Origin: Mycobacterium paraseoulense
GTDB lineage: Bacteria > Actinomycetota > Actinomycetes > Mycobacteriales > Mycobacteriaceae
Direction of reading: 5' to 3'
DNA: 64,000 nt
Assembly: GCF_010731655.1 (NCBI RefSeq)
Contig: NZ_AP022619.1
Coordinates: 4,216,001 to 4,280,000 of the forward strand
Made by a program: the position numbers and the translations under genes. This document shows positions 1 through 7,598 of the stretch, in pieces. Numbering within the stretch: the first letter of the stretch is position 1; the number at the start of each line of letters is the position of its first letter. The notes below the pieces were generated by a model. That model made no database searches and was not told the DNA's origin. It saw only the letters and a program-made list of their open reading frames with translations.

Positions 1-132
1 CTCTGCGGCAGCGTCATCTTCGTCGACGGCGGGACGGACGCGTATTTCCGGGCCGACGATTGGCCGAAAGCCCCGCCGGCCCGCGGCCTGCCTGCCTACC
101 TGCGACGGTTCCGGCGTTCGAGCAAGCTGTGA
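1..132 (+). CDS. C-terminal end of an SDR-family oxidoreductase (partial)
   Basis: The window opens inside a reading frame that runs for 43 codons to a TGA at 130-132. The visible residues, including VIFVDGGTDAYFRADDWP, match the C-terminal part of classical short-chain dehydrogenases, where a hydrophobic strand followed by VDGG lies just before the end. The nucleotide-binding and catalytic parts lie outside the window, so substrate and cofactor cannot be judged. Assignment rests on this short motif only. Confidence 0.6.
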   Translation, partial: LCGSVIFVDGGTDAYFRADDWPKAPPARGLPAYLRRFRRSSKL

Positions 133-277
133 CGCCTGCCCGGCGTGCCCGCGGGTGTGCGTCGCGCCACAATGCGGCTTTTCGCGGTGTTCATCCCGGC
201 GCGGCGCGTCGGTAAAGCGGGCCGGGTGCAATTCAATGAGTCGGCGCACCGGCCGAACAGACGAAGGATCGAAACCG

Positions 278-441
278 TGGCAACACTGCCGTCCTGGATC
301 AGCCAGAGCCCCACCCACCTCGATGTGATGACGCCGCTCAAGGCGCGCGCCTGTGACGCCTGGCAGGCGGTGCTGCGAAGCGGGCCCCGCCGGGCACGTA
401 CCAACTTCACGCTCATGCAACGGGGCGCCGAGCGCTGCTGA
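278..441 (+). CDS. Possible short ORF or gene remnant, unrecognised
   Basis: A GTG at 278 opens a 54-residue frame (VATLPSWISQSPTHLDVMTP at the N-terminus) ending at a TGA at 439-441. I do not recognise a family. It sits between an SDR tail and a decayed methyltransferase, with no clear Shine-Dalgarno sequence, so it may be the remnant of a longer gene. Low confidence. Confidence 0.2.
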
Positions 442-838
442 CGGTGGCGGGCGGTTGGCCGCGCAGCCGAACTACTGGAACCATAACGACGGACTGCATC
501 GCGGCGACGTCCTGGACGTGGGATGCGGTGCGGGGCTTCTGGTCCGGCGGCCGGCGGCGGTGTCGCGCGGCGTTGTCGGCATCGACGCCGACCCGCCCTG
601 GGTAGTACGGGCGGCGAACTGTCTACGCTCCGCCGAGAACGTGTCGGTGCGGCTCGCGCGCTTCGAAGACTTCGAGGCGGACGCGTGTTCGTACGACCTC
701 GTCACGTTCGTGGCGAGCCTTCACCACCTGCGGCGGCGCGAGACGCTGTTCGAGGCGCGAAATGCTCAGGCCCGGCAGGGGAACTGGCCGTCGTCGGGTC
801 GCCGATCCCCGGGAAAGTCTGCGCGAGATCCGCCTACT
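440..838 (+). pseudogene. Decayed class I SAM-dependent methyltransferase
   Basis: Reading from about 455 gives NYWNHND, then GDVLDVGCGAGLL (SAM-binding motif I), GVVGIDAD (motif II) and YDLVTFVASLHHL (motif IV region), a recognisable order for a class I methyltransferase. The roughly 20 residues normally found between the N-terminal WNHN block and motif I are missing. Near 765-775 the homology moves to another frame, where GPAGELAVVGSPIPGK continues what should be RPGGELAVVG. There is no C-terminal half; the sequence then meets the convergent CGNR gene. An internal deletion, a frameshift and a truncation together indicate a pseudogene. Confidence 0.7.
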
Positions 839-1436
839 GTGGTGAAAGCGCTGAGCCCGTTTCCCGTTCGCGCCGGCGCGCCCGCGACGCGCGCAGGTTG
901 GCGGCGTTGCCGCACGTCTTGACGTCGTGCCACACCCCGCTGTTGTTCTTGGAGCGGTCATAGAACGTCGATCCGCACCGATCGTTGTGGCACTGCTTGA
1001 CACGTCGCCAGGTGTCGGCCTGCTGACTGAGCAGAATCTCGGCAAAAAGCGCCGAGGCGAGCCAACGCCAGCCGGTGCCACTGGGCTCCAGCCGCACCGC
1101 ACCGTCGTCGGACATCACGAGGGATGCGGGAACGGTGCTTCGTCCAATCGGCGCCTCACCGGTGACGAGGGAGTCGATCCCGGCCCGCAATGCCCGCAGC
1201 CTGGCCAGGTCCGCATCGCCGAGCCTCGGCGGCGGCAGGTCCACGCCGCGGGCGGCCGACCAGGCGCGCACCGCGCCGGCCACCCAGTCGTGGGCGAGCG
1301 CGGTGTCGGCGAGCAGGTCCGGGCCGTATCCCTCGATTCCCCGGGTGTTGAGGAAGTCCTGGACCAGGCCCAGGCCTCCCGGCGCCGGGTCGAGGCCGTA
1401 CCGCTGTGACGCAGACCATGCAGCAGACATATGCAA
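834..1436 (-). CDS. CGNR zinc-finger transcription regulator (ABATE domain)
   Basis: This 200-residue protein has the two-part layout of the CGNR family: an N-terminal ABATE-type domain (residues about 15-140, with LVQDFLNTRG near its start) and a C-terminal zinc finger. The finger shows Cys149 and Cys154 (CHNDRC), then FYDRSKN, and Cys175 in the CGN signature. The usual third cysteine is replaced by histidine (His170 in WHDVKTCGN), giving a C-C-H-C set. The tail is very basic (NLRASRARRRER), as expected for DNA contact. Family members are regulators. It is divergent from the SDR at 1517, and two inverted repeats lie between them, so it probably controls that gene. A start two codons later (1430) is also possible. 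Confidence 0.85.
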   Translation of the reverse strand: MHMSAAWSASQRYGLDPAPGGLGLVQDFLNTRGIEGYGPDLLADTALAHDWVAGAVRAWSAARGVDLPPPRLGDADLARLRALRAGIDSLVTGEAPIGRSTVPASLVMSDDGAVRLEPSGTGWRWLASALFAEILLSQQADTWRRVKQCHNDRCGSTFYDRSKNNSGVWHDVKTCGNAANLRASRARRRERETGSALSPQ

Positions 1437-1437
1437 A

Positions 1438-1453
1438 ACATACTTGACTATGT
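1438..1453. promoter_or_regulatory. Inverted repeat, candidate operator
   Basis: ACATA-N6-TATGT is a perfect five-base inverted repeat at the start of the CGNR gene, in the divergent control region. Its position just upstream of the ATG at 1436 suggests autoregulation. Inferred from symmetry and location only. Confidence 0.4.
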
Positions 1454-1476
1454 CGACGCACGCAACTACGGTGACA

Positions 1477-1493
1477 TAATCAAACGTTGATTA
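1477..1493. promoter_or_regulatory. Perfect inverted repeat TAATCAA-N3-TTGATTA, candidate operator
   Basis: Seven-base arms TAATCAA and TTGATTA flank a three-base spacer, 23 bases before the ATG of the SDR gene. The AT-rich sequence stands out in very GC-rich surroundings. It lies where a repressor would block transcription of the SDR, and the divergent CGNR protein is the natural candidate to bind it. Confidence 0.55.
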
Positions 1494-1516
1494 CCTACGT
1501 CAAGGAGTTACGGATC

Positions 1517-2212
1517 ATGGTCAACATCAAAGGATCGAGGGTCGTGGTTACCGGCGGACAGCGCGGACTCGGCAAGGCCATCGTCGACGAGTTGCTGTCG
1601 CGGGGCGCCGCCAAGGTGTACGCCACGGCGCGGGCACCCCAACCCAGTGCGGACACCCGGGTGGTGAGCGTCGAACTGGATGTGACTAAACCGGAATCTG
1701 TTGCGGACCTGGCTGTTTCGGCTCCCGACGCTGGCATCGTCATCAACAACGCCGGGGTGTTGGGGGCGCGCAATCTGATCGACAGCGACATCGAGGAAGT
1801 GCGCGCGGTCTTCGAGACGAATTACTTCGGCGCGCTGCGGGTCGCCAAGGCGTTCGCCCCGATCCTGGCCGGCAACGGCGGCGGAGCCCTGGTCGACATC
1901 GCCTCGATCCTGTCCTGGATGCCCGGCTCCGGCGGATACGGCGACTCCAAGGCCGCGTTGTGGTCGGCGACCAATTCGCTGCGGATCGAACTGGAGAAGC
2001 AGGGCACGCTGGTCGTGGCCGCGCACCTCAGCTTCACCGACACCGAGATGACCACCGGCTTCGACGCCCCGAAGAACGACCCGCGCCAGGTGGCGCGCGC
2101 GATCGTCGACGGCATCGAAGGCGACGACACCGAGGTGCTGGCCGACGACGACACCCGCTACGTCAAGGCGGCGCTGTCCGGACCGGTCGAGGCGCTGCCC
2201 CGGATGCCGTGA
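1517..2212 (+). CDS. SDR-family NAD(P)-dependent oxidoreductase
   Basis: This is a 231-residue short-chain dehydrogenase. The N-terminus shows the dinucleotide-binding TGGQRGLG motif, followed by the structural NNAGV, a catalytic Ser in the IASILSW segment, and YGDSK with catalytic Tyr and Lys. The protein is short for the family and lacks a long substrate-binding loop. The ATG at 1517 is preferred over the upstream TTG at 1487 because AAGGAG lies at 1502-1507. It is divergent from the CGNR regulator and is probably its target. Substrate is unknown. Confidence 0.88.
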   Translation: MVNIKGSRVVVTGGQRGLGKAIVDELLSRGAAKVYATARAPQPSADTRVVSVELDVTKPESVADLAVSAPDAGIVINNAGVLGARNLIDSDIEEVRAVFETNYFGALRVAKAFAPILAGNGGGALVDIASILSWMPGSGGYGDSKAALWSATNSLRIELEKQGTLVVAAHLSFTDTEMTTGFDAPKNDPRQVARAIVDGIEGDDTEVLADDDTRYVKAALSGPVEALPRMP

Positions 2213-2464
2213 TCCGCCTGGACGCATGAAGGTCTGCCCGAAGGCAGATCCCCGTCTTAAGACGGTGGGTCAATCAGGCCCTTGCGGATGGCCTCGCCCA
2301 AAAATGGGCTTGCTGCACTTCGGGCAGACCACCGGGTTGCCCCGGCATCACTACGGTCGCATCACGCCGGTAGGCGCTTCGACGGCCGAAGGTCCCCAAT
2401 GCTTTGGCCGAAGGTCACCTCGGCACCGGGGCGGTGCCAACGGCCGACGTGTTTGGATAGCGGC
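2213..2464. other. Intergenic region with nested inverted repeats
   Basis: This 252-base gap between two rightward genes holds no ORF I can support but has strong dyad symmetry. There is a hairpin TCTGCC-CGAA-GGCAGA (2233-2248), a perfect palindrome CCGTCTTAAGACGG (2252-2265), and a hairpin GCCCA-AAAA-TGGGC (2296-2309). A 13-base arm at 2231-2243 (GGTCTGCCCGAAG) is exactly complementary to 2318-2330 and encloses the others. It could be a terminator for the SDR gene, a structured RNA, or a small repeat element. Confidence 0.5.
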
Positions 2465-2938
2465 ATGCCCGACATGGAAATCGAAGGCGTCGTCAGCGCC
2501 ACGCGCGTCATCGCCGCCAGCGCCGCGCGGATCTTCGAACTCATCGCCGATCCCGCGCGCCAGCCGAGCTGGGACGGTAACAACAACCTCGCCTCGTCCC
2601 CTCCCGGGCAACGTGTCCGTGCGGTCGGTGACGTGTTCAAGACGACGCTGACCAACGGCGCCGTGCGGGAAAACCACGTCGTGGAATTCGTCGAAGGCAG
2701 CAAGATCGCCTGGTGCCCGGCCGAACCCAGGAAGCAGCCGTCGGGTCACCTGTGGCGCTGGGAGCTCAGCCCGGTGAACGCCGAACTCACCACGGTGACC
2801 CACACCTACGACTGGACCGCGCTCACCGACCCCACCCGCCTCGAGCGCGCCCGCGCGACGACGCCGGACATGTTGCGCGAATCCATGGATCGGCTCGCCG
2901 TGGTCGCGCAGGCCCCCGACGCGGCAGGGCAAGGCTGA
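2465..2938 (+). CDS. SRPBCC (START-like) family protein
   Basis: The 157-residue protein has the usual shape of polyketide-cyclase/START-like proteins. An N-terminal strand, ATRVIAASAARIFELIADPA, leads into the first helix; a beta-sheet follows, with GDVFKTT, then a long C-terminal helix. Members form a single hydrophobic cavity and bind or modify lipids and aromatic compounds, but the sequence does not show a substrate. The ATG at 2465 is chosen because the family's first strand begins right after it and upstream in-frame sequence is not homologous. It converges on the methyltransferase gene at 2950. Confidence 0.8.
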   Translation: MPDMEIEGVVSATRVIAASAARIFELIADPARQPSWDGNNNLASSPPGQRVRAVGDVFKTTLTNGAVRENHVVEFVEGSKIAWCPAEPRKQPSGHLWRWELSPVNAELTTVTHTYDWTALTDPTRLERARATTPDMLRESMDRLAVVAQAPDAAGQG

Positions 2939-2949
2939 AGCGGGCTGAC

Positions 2950-3696
2950 TCAGCCGTTCTTCCCGCGCACCCACTGCACCGTGCCGAGGTTCTTCACCCG
3001 CACGCTGACGAATCCGTGGTCTTCCAGTATGTCGCCGATCTCGTCGTCGCCGAAGACGTGCGCCCCGACGTTAGGCAGCTTCTGGAAGAACCGGGCGGCC
3101 GGGCCCACGGTGGGCACCATGACGGCCAGCCTGCCGCCCGGTCGCAGCACCCGCGCCATTTCGCCGAGGGCCGCCGCCGGATCGGGAATCAGTTGCAGCA
3201 CGGCCGCCGAGATGACCGCGTCGACCGAGTCATCGCGCAGCGGAAGCCGTTGTGCGTCAGCCCTGATGAACCCCACCTGCGGCCCCGCCTCGTTCTTGAC
3301 GGCGCGCGCGAGCATGGCCTCCGAAATGTCCACACCCAGCGCCAGCCCGCCCGGTCCGGCCGCGCGCGCGAGCGACGCGGTGACGTTTCCCGGGCCCGAC
3401 CCGACGTCCAGGGCCACGCCGGTCGGCGGGATGTTCAACCACTCGAGGGGCGTTTGCCACGCGCCGATCAGTCGCCGCGACAGCGCTTGGGCGTTGTCGT
3501 AGAGCATCGACCCGATCGGCGACGCCCACGCCGCCTGGATCGGCCCGGTGTTCTTCGCGACGTCGTCGCCCTCGGCGGATCCGCCGCCGAGCAGATCGAG
3601 ATACCCCTTGCTCACGTCCGGATCGGCCGGCGGATCGGCGAGCAGTTCCAGCGCCCGCCGCAGCGCCGGGGGCAGCGATGTGTGCGCGTCAATCAC
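2950..3696 (-). CDS. Class I SAM-dependent methyltransferase
   Basis: This 248-residue protein carries a complete methyltransferase core: ALDVGSGPGNVT (motif I, near residue 95), LGVDIS (motif II), FIRADAQRLPLRDDSVDAVI (motifs III-IV) and RVLRPGGRLAV. About 90 residues precede motif I and form an N-terminal cap often seen in mycobacterial small-molecule or lipid methyltransferases. It is a single leftward gene downstream of the cyclase gene lipJ, separated by about 100 bases. The acceptor cannot be predicted. Confidence 0.85.
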   Translation of the reverse strand: MIDAHTSLPPALRRALELLADPPADPDVSKGYLDLLGGGSAEGDDVAKNTGPIQAAWASPIGSMLYDNAQALSRRLIGAWQTPLEWLNIPPTGVALDVGSGPGNVTASLARAAGPGGLALGVDISEAMLARAVKNEAGPQVGFIRADAQRLPLRDDSVDAVISAAVLQLIPDPAAALGEMARVLRPGGRLAVMVPTVGPAARFFQKLPNVGAHVFGDDEIGDILEDHGFVSVRVKNLGTVQWVRGKNG

Positions 3697-3794
3697 GCGT
3701 ACTCCTTCGAGTGAAAAACCAAGCTGTACGCCGGAAATCGAATGAAAGGCCCAAGGCTGGGCCTCGATGGCAGCTTACGCCGAGCCGCGGTTGG

Positions 3795-5171
3795 TCACCG
3801 CCTGACGATCGCGTGCTCGCGCACCAGGGAGTACAGCCGCCACTGGCCCGGGACGCCCTTGAGCGCGGTCTCGCCGCGGTCGCCGAAACGGTGCCGTGAC
3901 CCGGTGACGATGTCGCGCAGCGTGGACGACACCAGCACTTCGCTCGGTCCGGCGAGCGCCGCCACCCGCGCGCCGATGTGGACGGCCATGCCGGCGACGT
4001 CGTTGCCGCGCACCTCCACCTCGCCCGCGTGGATGCCCACCCGCACCTCGATGCCCAGCACGTGGACGGCGTCGACGATGGCGTCGGCGCAGGCGATGGC
4101 GGCGCTCGGGCTGCTGAATGTCGCGACGAAGCCGTCCCCGGCCGTGTTGACTTCGCGACCGGAGAACCGCAGCAGCTCGTGGCGCACCAGGGTGTCGTGG
4201 TTGTCGAGCAGGTCGCGCCAGCGGTGATCGCCGAGCAGCGCGGCCCGCTCGGTCGAGCCGACGATGTCGGTGAACACGATCGTGGTGAGCAGGCGCTCGG
4301 CGTCCGAGGCGCCGCGCACGCCGGTGATGAATTCCTCGATCTCGTCCAGCATGGGCGCGGTGTCGCCGACCCAGTACAGGGTGTCCTGACCGGGGCACTC
4401 GACGAGGCGCGCCCCGGGGATGTGCTCGGCGAGGTAGTGCGCGTGCCCCACGGGGCTGAAGTCGGGGTTGTCGCGATGCAGGATCAGCGTGGGAACGGCG
4501 ACGCGAGGGAGCCTGTCGCGGACGTCACCCTCCCTGACCTTGTTGATGAACGCGCGGGCCATGCTCGGGGACGCCGCCCGGTTGCCGGCCATGTCCCACC
4601 ACGCGCGGAACGCGTCGTTGTTCGCCATCGACGGCGCGATGATGCCGAGCATGTCGAAACCCTGCTCGACGGCATCGGGTTCCATCCCGACCGACGTGAA
4701 CCGGTCGGCGTCGTCGAGCTCGGCGCCGATGGGGTAATCCGGCCCACGCAGCGTGCGCGCGGCGCCGTTGGCGATCACCAGGCTGTTCACCCGGTCGGCA
4801 TGGTCGGTCGCGAGAACGACACCGGCCAGCGACGTGAAGCCCGGGGCGAAGATCGTTGCGCGCTCGCTCCCCACCGCGTTCATGACCGCGATCGCGTCCT
4901 GCGCCCACGACTCCGGGCCGAGCATGTCCAGCGAGGGGACCCGCGACGACAGGCCGATGCCGCGCTGGTCGAACCGGATCACCCGGCAGAACGAGGCGAG
5001 CCTGCGGTGGAACCGGTACATCGACGGCTCGAGATCGACACAGTCGATCGGGATCAACGGGCCCGGCAGCACGAGCAGGTCGTTCGGGCCATCGCCGAAG
5101 ACCTGATAGGCGATGTCGATCTCGCCGCAACTGGCGTACCGGGTCCGCGGAGCCGCAGAACTCCCAGCCAC
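3795..5171 (-). CDS. lipJ: LipJ-like alpha/beta-hydrolase fused to class III adenylyl cyclase
   Basis: The 458-residue protein joins an alpha/beta-hydrolase-fold domain (about 1-285) to a class III nucleotide cyclase domain (about 290-450), the layout of M. tuberculosis Rv1900c (LipJ). The cyclase has both metal-binding aspartates, Asp302 in FTDIVGST and Asp346 in NTAGDGF. The usual purine-selecting lysine is Asn342, and the transition-state asparagine position reads His398 ([10 protein letters not shown]), with Arg402 kept. In the hydrolase domain the nucleophile elbow reads [11 protein letters not shown], so glycine replaces the expected serine and esterase activity is doubtful. The predicted product is cAMP, with the N-terminal domain acting as a sensor. 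The start is GTG at 5171. Confidence 0.85.
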   Translation of the reverse strand: MAGSSAAPRTRYASCGEIDIAYQVFGDGPNDLLVLPGPLIPIDCVDLEPSMYRFHRRLASFCRVIRFDQRGIGLSSRVPSLDMLGPESWAQDAIAVMNAVGSERATIFAPGFTSLAGVVLATDHADRVNSLVIANGAARTLRGPDYPIGAELDDADRFTSVGMEPDAVEQGFDMLGIIAPSMANNDAFRAWWDMAGNRAASPSMARAFINKVREGDVRDRLPRVAVPTLILHRDNPDFSPVGHAHYLAEHIPGARLVECPGQDTLYWVGDTAPMLDEIEEFITGVRGASDAERLLTTIVFTDIVGSTERAALLGDHRWRDLLDNHDTLVRHELLRFSGREVNTAGDGFVATFSSPSAAIACADAIVDAVHVLGIEVRVGIHAGEVEVRGNDVAGMAVHIGARVAALAGPSEVLVSSTLRDIVTGSRHRFGDRGETALKGVPGQWRLYSLVREHAIVRR

Positions 5172-5211
5172 GCATTCAGGCTAGTGCAGCTCACCGACAT
5201 GCCGGAACCGG

Positions 5212-5805
5212 TCAGCGGCGGATGATCGGCACCAGGTAGCGGGCGGCGTACTCGCGGACGGCCGCGGGATCCGACGTGTCGAGGCGGTCGGTGGGAAAGA
5301 CGATGATGCCCAGGGCGACGCGAAGCAGGATGTCGGCGATGTTGGTCAGGTCGCGGTCGGGAATGTCGGCCCCGCACCGGCGCAGGGTGTGGGCGATGCC
5401 GTCGGCGAACTGACCGATCGGGAAGGCCTGCGATCGGGAGAACATGCCCAGCAGCTCGGGTTCGCTGTCGGCGATCCGGGAGTACAGCGGGGAATCGTGG
5501 ACCAGGCGGACCCCGAGGGCGAACGCCTCGACCACGGCCCGTTCCGGGTCGCAGCCGGCCGTCGCCCGGTCCAGCGTGGTGAAGAACTCTTCGGCCTCCC
5601 GCCGCACCACGTGCCCGAACAGGTCGTCTTTGGTCGGGAACCGCCGGTAGATGGTGCTGCGGCTGACTCCGGCGCGCGCGGCGACGTCTTCGATGTTGGC
5701 CCGTCGCACGCCGTACGTCTCGAACACCACACGTGCGGTGTCCAGGATGGTGCGGTCGAGGTCGGTGATTTCGCCGAGATTGCCGTCAAGGCTGTGGTTC
5801 GGCAT
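5212..5805 (-). CDS. TetR/AcrR-family transcriptional regulator
   Basis: The 197-residue protein has an N-terminal TetR helix-turn-helix (DTARVVFETYGVRRANIEDV followed by AARAGVSRSTIYRRFPTKDD, residues about 20-65) and an all-helical ligand-binding C-terminal domain. It is divergent from the MpaB-type oxygenase gene, and a perfect inverted repeat lies in the shared 113-base region. By the usual TetR logic it represses itself and the oxygenase gene until a ligand binds. The ligand is unknown. Confidence 0.9.
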   Translation of the reverse strand: MPNHSLDGNLGEITDLDRTILDTARVVFETYGVRRANIEDVAARAGVSRSTIYRRFPTKDDLFGHVVRREAEEFFTTLDRATAGCDPERAVVEAFALGVRLVHDSPLYSRIADSEPELLGMFSRSQAFPIGQFADGIAHTLRRCGADIPDRDLTNIADILLRVALGIIVFPTDRLDTSDPAAVREYAARYLVPIIRR

Positions 5806-5848
5806 GGATCACGACCCTCACTGCAATCTCGTCGCGGGGTTGCTACGC

Positions 5849-5874
5849 TGACACAAAGATACGAGTTTGTGTCA
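5849..5874. promoter_or_regulatory. TetR operator, TGACACAAA-N8-TTTGTGTCA
   Basis: Two perfectly complementary nine-base arms are separated by eight bases, midway between the divergent starts at 5805 and 5919. A TGACA/TGTCA-type dyad in a divergent region is typical for mycobacterial TetR regulators. It is the most likely binding site for the adjacent TetR protein. Confidence 0.75.
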
Positions 5875-5918
5875 TCGCTTCGCAAGAAATCGCCGGCTCG
5901 GACCGCAGGGAGGGGAGC

Positions 5919-6881
5919 ATGACGGCCCACAACGACGGGTTGATCGGCCCGACGGCCGGCACCCGTTTCGACACCGGCGTGCGCGAGGCCGTGCCCATGC
6001 CGGTCGACGAAGCCGACGAACTAGCCGGCGACTTCGCGCGGTTGGGACCGGCGTCGTTGATCTGGAAGTTCTACGGCGACAACCGCACCCAATTCTTCGG
6101 GTTCCAGCGCACCGCGGGTGTCGAGAACTGCATAGAACAGCTGGCCCAGGGCGTGCTCGATCACTCGGTGGTCTTCAGCGACACGCTGGGGCGGGCGAAG
6201 CGGACCGCGCCGCCGCTGATGAAGACCGTCTACTCCGACCAACCGCGCGAGTGGGGCAGGCGGGTGCGGGACTTCCACAAAACGATCAAGGGAACCATCA
6301 GCGACGGCACGCGCTATCACGCGCTGAATCCGGAGCTGTTCTACTGGGCGCACGCCAGCTTCGTCGACCAGGTCATCTACAACACCGACACCTTCATCCG
6401 CCGGCTGTCCCGTGCGGAGAAGGAGCAGATCTTCAACGAGGGCAAGGTGTGGTACAGCCTCTACGGCGTCAGCGACCGCGCCCAGCCGCAGACCTACGAC
6501 GAGTTCCTCGCCTATTGGGACGAGATGCTCGAGCGGTTCGTACCGCACAAGACCGTCCTGTACGGGACCGGCTACATCAGGAAGGGGATCCCCGGCCCGC
6601 GCTGGATTCCGCGGCCGGTCTGGAGGGTGTTGTCCGCGCCGCTCAACGCCTACACCCGGCTGGTGTTGGTCGGAACCATGCCCCCGCAGATGCGCGAAGT
6701 CTGCCAGCTGGAGTGGAATCCGAAGAAGGAGAAGCGGTTTCAGCGGTTTGCCGCGGCCATGCGCGCGCTCAACCCGCCGATCAACCGGCTGCCCGTGAAG
6801 ATGATCTACACCCCCTGGGCGGCCGCGGCGTGGCGGCGCTCGGGCGTCGACCCGCGCCGGCTGCACAACCGCGCCCGCTAG
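5919..6881 (+). CDS. Oxygenase MpaB family protein (DUF2236)
   Basis: The 320-residue protein matches the MpaB/latex-clearing-like DUF2236 family, helical haem-binding or related oxygenases. Indicative features are the early LIWKFYGDNRTQFFG segment and the His-rich central part (RDFHKTIKGTISDG, RYHALNPELFYWAHASFVDQ). A strong Shine-Dalgarno stretch (GGGAGGGGAG) precedes the ATG. The TetR operator upstream implies induced expression. Reaction and substrate are not visible from sequence; related proteins oxidise lipidic or isoprenoid substrates. Confidence 0.8.
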   Translation: MTAHNDGLIGPTAGTRFDTGVREAVPMPVDEADELAGDFARLGPASLIWKFYGDNRTQFFGFQRTAGVENCIEQLAQGVLDHSVVFSDTLGRAKRTAPPLMKTVYSDQPREWGRRVRDFHKTIKGTISDGTRYHALNPELFYWAHASFVDQVIYNTDTFIRRLSRAEKEQIFNEGKVWYSLYGVSDRAQPQTYDEFLAYWDEMLERFVPHKTVLYGTGYIRKGIPGPRWIPRPVWRVLSAPLNAYTRLVLVGTMPPQMREVCQLEWNPKKEKRFQRFAAAMRALNPPINRLPVKMIYTPWAAAAWRRSGVDPRRLHNRAR

Positions 6882-6888
6882 GCGGTGC

Positions 6889-7323
6889 TCACGAGCGGCG
6901 TTCGGCCGCGGCGATGCCGCCTTTGAGCAGTTCGTCGATGACCTTCTTGAACACCGGCAGCATCAGCCGCTCAACGCCTGGGATCTTCAGCGTCGACCGT
7001 AGCTGCCAGCTGACCTCGGTCCCGGTGCCTGTTTCACGCAGCTGGATCGTGCCGATGTGGTTGCGGGTCGGTGCGCCTGAGAGCATCTTGTACGCGTAGC
7101 GGGTGGGTCGCTCATATTCGATGATCTCCTCGACGAATGGTGGTCCGATCGCCACCAGACGCCTGATCGCGCCGACACCGTTCGGTGCGGGGTTGCCTTC
7201 GCGATCGAGTGTGCTGCGCCGGAACCCGCGCGTGTGGGCCGCGATCGCGCGGTGGTCGGTCATGGCGTCGAACACGGTCTCGATCGGCGCCGTGGAGGTC
7301 CGGGTGAGGGTGAACTCGATCAT
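6889..7323 (-). CDS. SRPBCC family protein
   Basis: This 144-residue START-like protein begins with MIEFTLTRTSTAPIETVFDA, the first strand and helix of the polyketide-cyclase/dehydrase family, and ends with a long helix (MLPVFKKVIDELLKGGIAAA). The ligand is unknown. It converges on the oxygenase gene with a seven-base gap, so the two transcripts must share a terminator region or overlap. Confidence 0.8.
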   Translation of the reverse strand: MIEFTLTRTSTAPIETVFDAMTDHRAIAAHTRGFRRSTLDREGNPAPNGVGAIRRLVAIGPPFVEEIIEYERPTRYAYKMLSGAPTRNHIGTIQLRETGTGTEVSWQLRSTLKIPGVERLMLPVFKKVIDELLKGGIAAAERRS

Positions 7324-7598
7324 TCGCGCTCCACGCTGCCGGTATGCCCCGCCGGTATCTGGTTGTCCGCCGCCATGATCCGTCCCCTCTCGTCACAGAG
7401 AACATAGCCTCACGGCCGACAGCCCATCCAGGCCGCAGAAGCCCCTGGCGCAACGCCAAGTCCGCCGCAACGACGGGGACCGCACCTCCGGCTGCCAAAG
7501 TGAACGGCGGGTACACGGCACCGAAATTCCCTGCGAAGTAAGCCATTGCGGCGACAGGCGCTTGGCGAGCCGACCCGCATGGGCCAGGATCTCTGGGT
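7324..7598. other. Intergenic region, no gene recognised
   Basis: This gap separates two divergent genes and should hold the promoters of the SRPBCC gene (leftward) and of the adenylation-reductase pair (rightward). A leftward frame from 7546 with hydrophobic residues (MAYFAGNFGAVYPPFTLAAG) could be the remnant of a membrane protein, but it runs into the SRPBCC gene in the wrong frame and has no family match I can name. I see no strong dyad. Confidence 0.3.

Noticed and set aside
7112..7546. Leftward frame starting MAYFAGNFGAVYPPF
   Set aside because: The first 50 residues look hydrophobic, but the frame continues out of frame through the SRPBCC gene and has no ribosome-binding site. At most a gene remnant.
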